A stretch of 64,000 nucleotides of DNA from Neolentinus lepideus HHB14362 ss-1 (lineage: Eukaryota > Basidiomycota > Agaricomycetes > Gloeophyllales > Gloeophyllaceae), in contig KV425559.1 of the NCBI GenBank assembly GCA_001632425.1, positions 355,609 to 419,608 of the forward strand, in the 5' to 3' direction. Within the stretch, counting starts at the first letter, position 1; each line of letters opens with the position of its first letter. The notes below the pieces were generated by a model. The model made no database searches and was not told the origin of the DNA. It was given only the letters and a program-made list of their open reading frames with translations. Of this stretch, positions 58,875 to 64,000 are shown piece after piece. Both the position numbers and the translations under genes were made by a program.

Positions 58875-61446
58875 CTACATCCTTCTAAATGTATTTTTAC
58901 TCCCACTCCGCATACCATGTCGTCGATGTTTTCTACCACTGCGTTCGCTCTCACTCATATTCACCTCCCTCTCCTCTCCGCCTCTCTCCATCCCGTGTCC
59001 AAACATATCCTTCTTCTTCGCCGCACTCTTCTTCTGCTCAGCCCGATCCTTGGCTTCCGACGAGCCACTTGGTACCCAGCTCATCTCCAGCCCACCGTCT
59101 GCGGTGCGGTTCATGTACGTACTGTCGTGGGTGTCCTTATGTTTGCCCGATTTTGACGAGAGCGCCTTGCCAGAGCGCCGCTGTCCGAAGGACGCGCCTT
59201 TGTCGGGTGCGTGATGACCGTCGGCCTGGGCACGCATGGGCACCATACGCACGCTAGGGTTCTTCCTCCGCTGGCTTTGGCTGACATCGCTCATCCGCAA
59301 CGCCTGTTCTGCGTGCCGTGAGATTCTCGAGCCTGTTCGCAGATCTGAGAGGAACGTCAGCGTCAATGACCAGTCATTCCGGAGTTCTTCTCACCGTCAT
59401 TATCGCTATCTTCACTCTCCTCTTTATCCTCGTCCTCGCTATCCGATGATCCCTTCTCGCTTTCTTCCTCCTCCTCCTCGACGGCCGTCTTTCTCCGCCC
59501 GCTCTTGCTCTCCTTTGCGTTCCGCTCCCCTTCTGTACGTCTCCGCATAGCCGCCACTGGATTCGCCAATGCGAACTCGCGGCTGTCTTCGTTGACCTCG
59601 AACTCTGGATCCTCGAATAGACTCTTGAACCGCGGGTCGCTGAGCAGGTTCGGTCGTCCTGCGTCTCCCTTCTCTTCCTCCTCGACCACACTCATCTCTT
59701 CATCTTCAGCTTCCTTCACCGCTTTCTTCTTCTTCCTCTCCTCCTTGCGCTTATTACGTTCCTCCTCGCGCATCACCCGCTCCGCGAGCTTCTTGTTTAC
59801 CTTCACGCCCACCTGGTCCTTCCTTGTCCGGATACGCGTCTCCGCCATCTTCTCCATCTTTTCCTTAACCACACGCTCACGGTGCTCCGCATACGCAAAG
59901 GGATTGGCGATGACGCGAGCAGCGTCGTAAAGCTTTAGCGAGAGGAAGTAGCCATGCATGTACGGCTTCAGCGCTGCTGTGCCAATAAGGTGTGATAGGC
60001 CCAGGCTACGGACGGTATTCGCTTTAGCACTAAGGTCGCTGATATGAAACTAATGGGACATACCTTTCGAGTTCGCTCTTCTCGACGAACTTGAAATCCT
60101 CATAGATCGTCCTCGTCGTCTGGTCCTCGAGTTCCTCCGTGATATTCTCCAAGAAGCTGCACCATCTCGGTGCAGGACCGAGCTGCGGAATATAATATGT
60201 AGTCATCTTGATACCTTCGTTGGCTACCATGAGTAGCCCGCTCCCGGGGATGTGGTGGACATCGTTTATGTCGGTCGCAGGGGTGATGGAAGCGAAGTTG
60301 CTTGAGGGCTGTTCCATCGATACTAAGTACATGAGAGCGAGTATAACATGTTGAAGAAACACACCTCGTTTCGATCCCAGATCTTAATAACCTTCTTATC
60401 CGCACTGACCACCAGCCCGTCGCCAGCCATCCTTGACCCGCCCTCAACCCAGCTCACATTCCTCACTGGGAGCCCGTATCCCTGATCCTTCAGTGCGAAG
60501 GGGCGCGCGCTGCGAATATCATACAACAGGGTGTGGCCCGTGGATGTACCGACGGCGTATGATAACCCGTCAGAACGGGAAGATATTGATGTAACTGATA
60601 GGGTAGATGCATCGTCTACGCCTGGGAGCGTCGGGGCAGCGTAAGTAGGTATCAAGCGATTATGAGGTAAGTGGAGAAGTCCGACTCGAGAACGAGAGCG
60701 AGGATCCCAAAACTCGACCGTCCCGTTCCCGTCTATCCCGAAGCCAAATAGCTGGTGGGCCGGGTTGATGTCAATAGCATTCACGCCCTCGATACCGCCC
60801 CCACTGCCATCTGTGCCTTGCAGAACAAGGGGGTTGAGGAAGCGGCCCTGGTCAAGGTTGAGTCGGTAGACCTCATTTCCAGCAGCACCAAAGATGGCAT
60901 CGCAAGAGGGGTAGTGATACTGCACAGCACGCCCGAACCTGGGTATGCGTGTACGGTAGTGGAAACCAGATTGGGTATGTAGTTCGATCGAGCGGTCGGC
61001 TTGGAGGTGAAGGGTTTTCGTCCAGTCATCGGACAGGATCTAGAAGAAGTGGGGTCTTTCCTAAGCTTTACGCCCCGGCTGATACTCCGGAGGATAAGGA
61101 AGGACGACTCACTCACAACAAAATCGACATTCTCCACATCCGAATGTCTCTCAAATTTCAAGGCAAGCTCGTCCAAATCCCAAACCTTCATGTGTGGCTT
61201 GTACGTCCCCGTCGCAATAGCGTGACGCCCATCTCTCGTCGTTTTGACCCGATTGCTTGCTTCCGGGAACTCGAAGTGCTGAATCAACTCAATTGTTCCT
61301 TCAAACTGTTCCTTCACTGCCCGTTTTCCCTTCCCTTTCGCCTGTCTCTTCCGCGTGAGCCAGTCTGGCAGTGATGAGGACGTGCTTGATGATGCTCCAT
61401 TGACAGTATAAACTTTCACAGAGGTCGGATCTGAGAGTGCGACCAT
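58875..61446 (-). CDS. ENP2: ENP2/NOL10 WD40 nucleolar protein (SSU processome)
   Basis: WD-repeat protein needed for 18S rRNA processing in the small-subunit processome. Five exons from the start: 61117-61446, 60365-61039, 60064-60308, 59395-60005 and 58875-59344, giving 776 residues. The N-terminus VALSDPTSVKVYTVNG and FEFPEASNRVKTTRDGRHAIATGTYKPHMKVWDL starts the beta-propeller. It continues through AGNEVYRLNLDQGRFL, GNGTVEFWDPR, GTSTGHTLLYDIR and SADKKVIKIWD. The NOL10-specific part has PRWCSFLENITEELE and LSHLIGTAALKPYMHGYFL. The last third is highly charged: coiled-coil-like REEERNKRKEERKKKK, the motif SDPRFKSLFEDPEFEV, and acidic then basic tails. All junctions keep frame. It converges with SURF4, with 269 bases between the stops. 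Confidence 0.92.
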
Positions 61447-61754
61447 GACAGAGTATTAGATGATTGGAGATAGATACTTTTGAGAGAGAAAGCAAGCCAA
61501 TGAAATACCACAGAGTGGGCGATGGCGAGCTGAAGTGGAGGATGCCCCTCAGCCTTCCATGCAAACTTCTCATGATGTTATTTGCTCCTGTTTAATGATT
61601 TCTGTGGCGGGAACACTATGCTGGCTTTCGAAAATGTTCGATTGCAAGCATCGTACAACTCAGTTTGTCACTTTCAACATCAGCACGAGCATAATTATAT
61701 TGATACAGTAATAACACAGTTTGTGAGAACGAACATGGAAAACTATAGATACAC

Positions 61755-62835
61755 CTAGTACAGCTCGGTGCCAAAAATCTCGTTTATCAATTGGTGGGTA
61801 TCGTCATCGAAAAGGGGAAAATCTAGGCCACACGCTCTATCACCCGCTGAGGGCTCCGGGAACACAGCGAGATTAATATTGTCCCTCTGCACGTCCATCC
61901 ACGGGTGCATCTCCATCTGGTCCACGCATGTCTGATTCATTGTCGGTTTCGTATTAGTATCAAAGGGCATGGGCTGAATGAGCTGCGACATTTGTTGTGG
62001 GTATGGGTTTGAGTCCGCCCTCAACGTTTCCCTCTTCCGGCCAGACGAGGATGATTGCGACGACCGGGAGTGGTGACGGCGGATGACAGCGGGGATGACG
62101 TCGATCTCGGACTTCCCGTCTGGGAGGGAATCGACGGACGATTGACGCGAAGAGACAAGTGAAATGTCGCTGCAGCCAGAGGAGCTCGGTGAGGGGGAGG
62201 CCGACTTGTTCTTCTGCTTGTTGGGCCCGCGCACACGTCGCTCGGGATCAAACTTGCAGACAAGACCTTTCCTGGAGCACCGCTCGCAGGGATATACACC
62301 TGTGCACTACGTGATATAAATATCGACGTACGCAAGGAATAAAGGTAATGCATGGACTTACTCTGCATCTGCGCTTGCGGCAGCCGTTGCACGCCTGCGC
62401 CACGCGTAGTCGGGGTTGGCCATAGGAACGGTATATAGTGTTTGCAGTTGGGCTGATTGGGCCTGCCGTTGCCCATTGCTGCTGAGGAATACCGGCCGTG
62501 GAAGCGAAACTGATGGAATGAGGCTGAAGGGTGTGTGTGCCTGAAGATGCCCCGGCAGGGTGAGCGTTGGAAGGGGGAAGTTGATGATGGTAGGCGGAAG
62601 CCGTGAGGGGATTGACTGGGGCGTAATACTGTTGTTGCGACGCCAGCGCCATATATAATGATAAGAGGTATTCATCAGCATTGAATAATTGTCCGGGACC
62701 GTAAGTGTTGTGAGTGGGTTGGCAGTAGACGGACAGGTCAGCCGGATAGGGTCTTCCAGCGTTTTTAAAATAGTTTTCTGGGGATGGAACGGTGGCAGGG
62801 CCAGCCTGGATGTTGTTCATGCTGATAGTCTGCAT
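61755..62835 (-). CDS. Zn2Cys6 binuclear-cluster transcription factor
   Basis: Gal4-type DNA-binding regulator, 341 residues in two exons: 62362-62835 and 61755-62306. The intron lies inside the zinc cluster. Splicing restores C-x2-C-x6-C-x5-C-x2-C-x6-C (CNGCRKRRCRC, then PCERC, then C), followed by a basic linker (FDPERRVRGPNKQKNK). Unlike classical members, the cluster is central. A Gln/Pro/Tyr-rich N-terminal half of about 145 residues precedes it, and an acidic Ser-rich C-terminus follows (DFPLFDDDTHQLINEIFG), which looks like an activation segment. No fungal_trans domain is present. The frame is open upstream to 62967; the start at 62835 is preferred because the upstream codons look like leader. 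Targets unknown. Confidence 0.85.
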
Positions 62836-63003
62836 CGCGTTGATAAAGATGTGTGGCGAAGGGTGAATGGTCGAAATATTTGTTGGGCCTATCAAAGGTT
62901 GCCAAAAGCGAAAATAGTGCGTTGACCAGCGACGACAGATAACGGTGAGGATGAAAGCAAGAGTCAAGGCGATGTGAGGACGTTCAGTTAGGAACTGGAC
63001 CTT

Positions 63004-63010
63004 TATATAT
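63004..63010 (-). promoter_or_regulatory. TATA-like element of the Zn2Cys6 gene
   Basis: ATATATAAAG on the minus strand about 170 bases upstream of the preferred start codon, which also supports a start downstream of 62967. Confidence 0.45.
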
Positions 63011-63081
63011 GGGCTGAACTCTCTAAGACATCCGCTGTCCGGGATGTGTCAGATACTCAGTCCATATGTACAGTTTTTCAT

Positions 63082-63156
63082 ACTTCCCGGCTATCCGAAG
63101 CTCTCTATTCATTGCTGACCCAACAATGAATACACAGCCTCGAATAGCCGGGAAGT
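63082..63156. repeat. 33-base imperfect hairpin
   Basis: Arms 63082-63114 and 63124-63156 are reverse complements at 29 of 33 positions around a 9-base loop. The arm starts ACTTCCCGGCTAT and ends TATTCATTG. It lies upstream of the Zn2Cys6 gene and could be a tiny foldback element. Confidence 0.85.
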
Positions 63157-63902
63157 CCGAGGAGTTACGATGAACGTCCTCAGCTCCTTATTCTGTCTAC
63201 ATAGAAATGGACGGCAAAGTGAGTGCGGCTCACTACCGTACACCACATCCAGCAATGTACCATCCTATGTATACGGGTTAGACCAGATACCGTCAGTTAG
63301 TATATATACTGCGACGCAACGAGGAAACTCCAGATCGACTTGAAAGAAGTGGTGGTTAAGCTTTGGAGACTTCGGGAACATCGCCAATGTCGCAAGACTC
63401 TAAGACATCCATTCCGTATTTTCATTTGATTCCGATCAGAACGGCTTCGTGCGTCACAACGCCCGCTGGAAGCCGTGACGGTGGATGGCGGTGCAATGGT
63501 TGTCTCGGCTATCATCGGGGCTATGCAGAATGCTGGTACGATTGAACTTTGTCTCCGCGGTTCGCAATATTCCAACTGACTATGATATAGCACTCTCGCA
63601 GAGCAGCGGCAGCCAATCGCAGCAGGCAGATTACGTAATATATATCACCGATGGCAGACTAAGTATGGTGTTATTTACTCGTATTTGGCCTTCTCGGTGG
63701 CGGAGGGGATGCACATTAACTCCTTCCAACTTCTCATGCCCAGTAAGAACGCCCACAATTTAGTATCGTTTAGTTCTGCTGGCAATCAACGAGCTCGTCT
63801 TTGTCGCGTATTGTAGTCAAAAATAGCATGACACGCGTTCTTTTTTCTGAGCTCATGTGTTCGATCCCACCCAAACACTCCGCAAAATGTTTTGCTCAGC
63901 CC
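63157..63902. other. Intergenic, no gene recognised
   Basis: Open frames here (63297-63593 minus, 63485-63763 plus) overlap on opposite strands and have no recognised motifs. Confidence 0.35.
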
Positions 63903-63994
63903 AGCTGGCCTCGCAAGCTCTCGTTTTTGCTTAAGTAAGCTATGCGACGAGCTGGCCTCGCAAGCTCGCATTTGCTTAAGTAAGCCATACGACG
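63903..63994. repeat. Two-copy tandem repeat (47 and 45 bases)
   Basis: Units 63903-63949 and 63950-63994 both begin AGCTGGCCTCGCAAGCTC, contain TGCTTAAGTAAGC and end CGACG. The array may continue beyond the window. Confidence 0.8.
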
Positions 63995-64000
63995 CGCTGA

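Overview
The window is nuclear DNA of a filamentous basidiomycete, most likely an agaricomycete and possibly a polypore. Genes are split by many short introns (about 45-70 bases, GT..AG), there are no operons, and several families are typical of Agaricomycetes: the armadillo/TPR-like MYND-finger family, DUF6533 seven-helix proteins, DUF6593 proteins and a WOPR regulator. The species itself cannot be read from the sequence.

Layout. 0.4-8.8 kb: SWC5 (SWR1 complex), then a membrane-anchored sterol-dehydrogenase-like SDR and a Bin3/MePCE RNA methyltransferase transcribed apart from each other, flanked by two decayed MYND-finger genes. 9.0-16.8 kb: a zinc alcohol/polyol dehydrogenase, an RBR ubiquitin ligase gene with an in-frame stop codon, and a DNAJC11-type J-protein. 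16.8-31.5 kb: gene-poor, holding a WOPR transcription factor, a 74-residue conserved protein, a DUF6533 membrane protein and a heavily CpG-depleted PIF1/Helitron-type helicase relic with repeats around it. 31.5-42.9 kb: LYS2 (aminoadipate reductase), a KHDC4-like KH protein and a large ubiquitin protease, the last two sharing a 243-base divergent promoter. 42.9-45.9 kb: transposon debris, including a hAT-like non-autonomous element with 8-base flanking duplications. 45.9-53.3 kb: a DUF6593 protein, a second dehydrogenase paralogous to the first, and a small one-exon protein with a TATA box and a 5'UTR intron. 54.9-62.9 kb: MutY glycosylase and SURF4/Erv29 (divergent), ENP2/NOL10 and a Zn2Cys6 regulator. 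63-64 kb: a hairpin and a short tandem repeat.

Most genes are housekeeping: chromatin (SWC5), RNA capping and splicing (MePCE, KHDC4), ribosome assembly (ENP2), ER export (SURF4), DNA repair (MutY), lysine synthesis (LYS2) and ubiquitin turnover (RBR, USP). I see no biosynthetic cluster or defence island. The most informative features are the dehydrogenase paralogs, whose exon lengths match exactly except for three extra introns in one copy; the lone stop codon in the RBR gene; and the transposon relics. Exon borders were placed by eye from splice signals, reading frame and remembered family patterns, with no alignment or RNA data.
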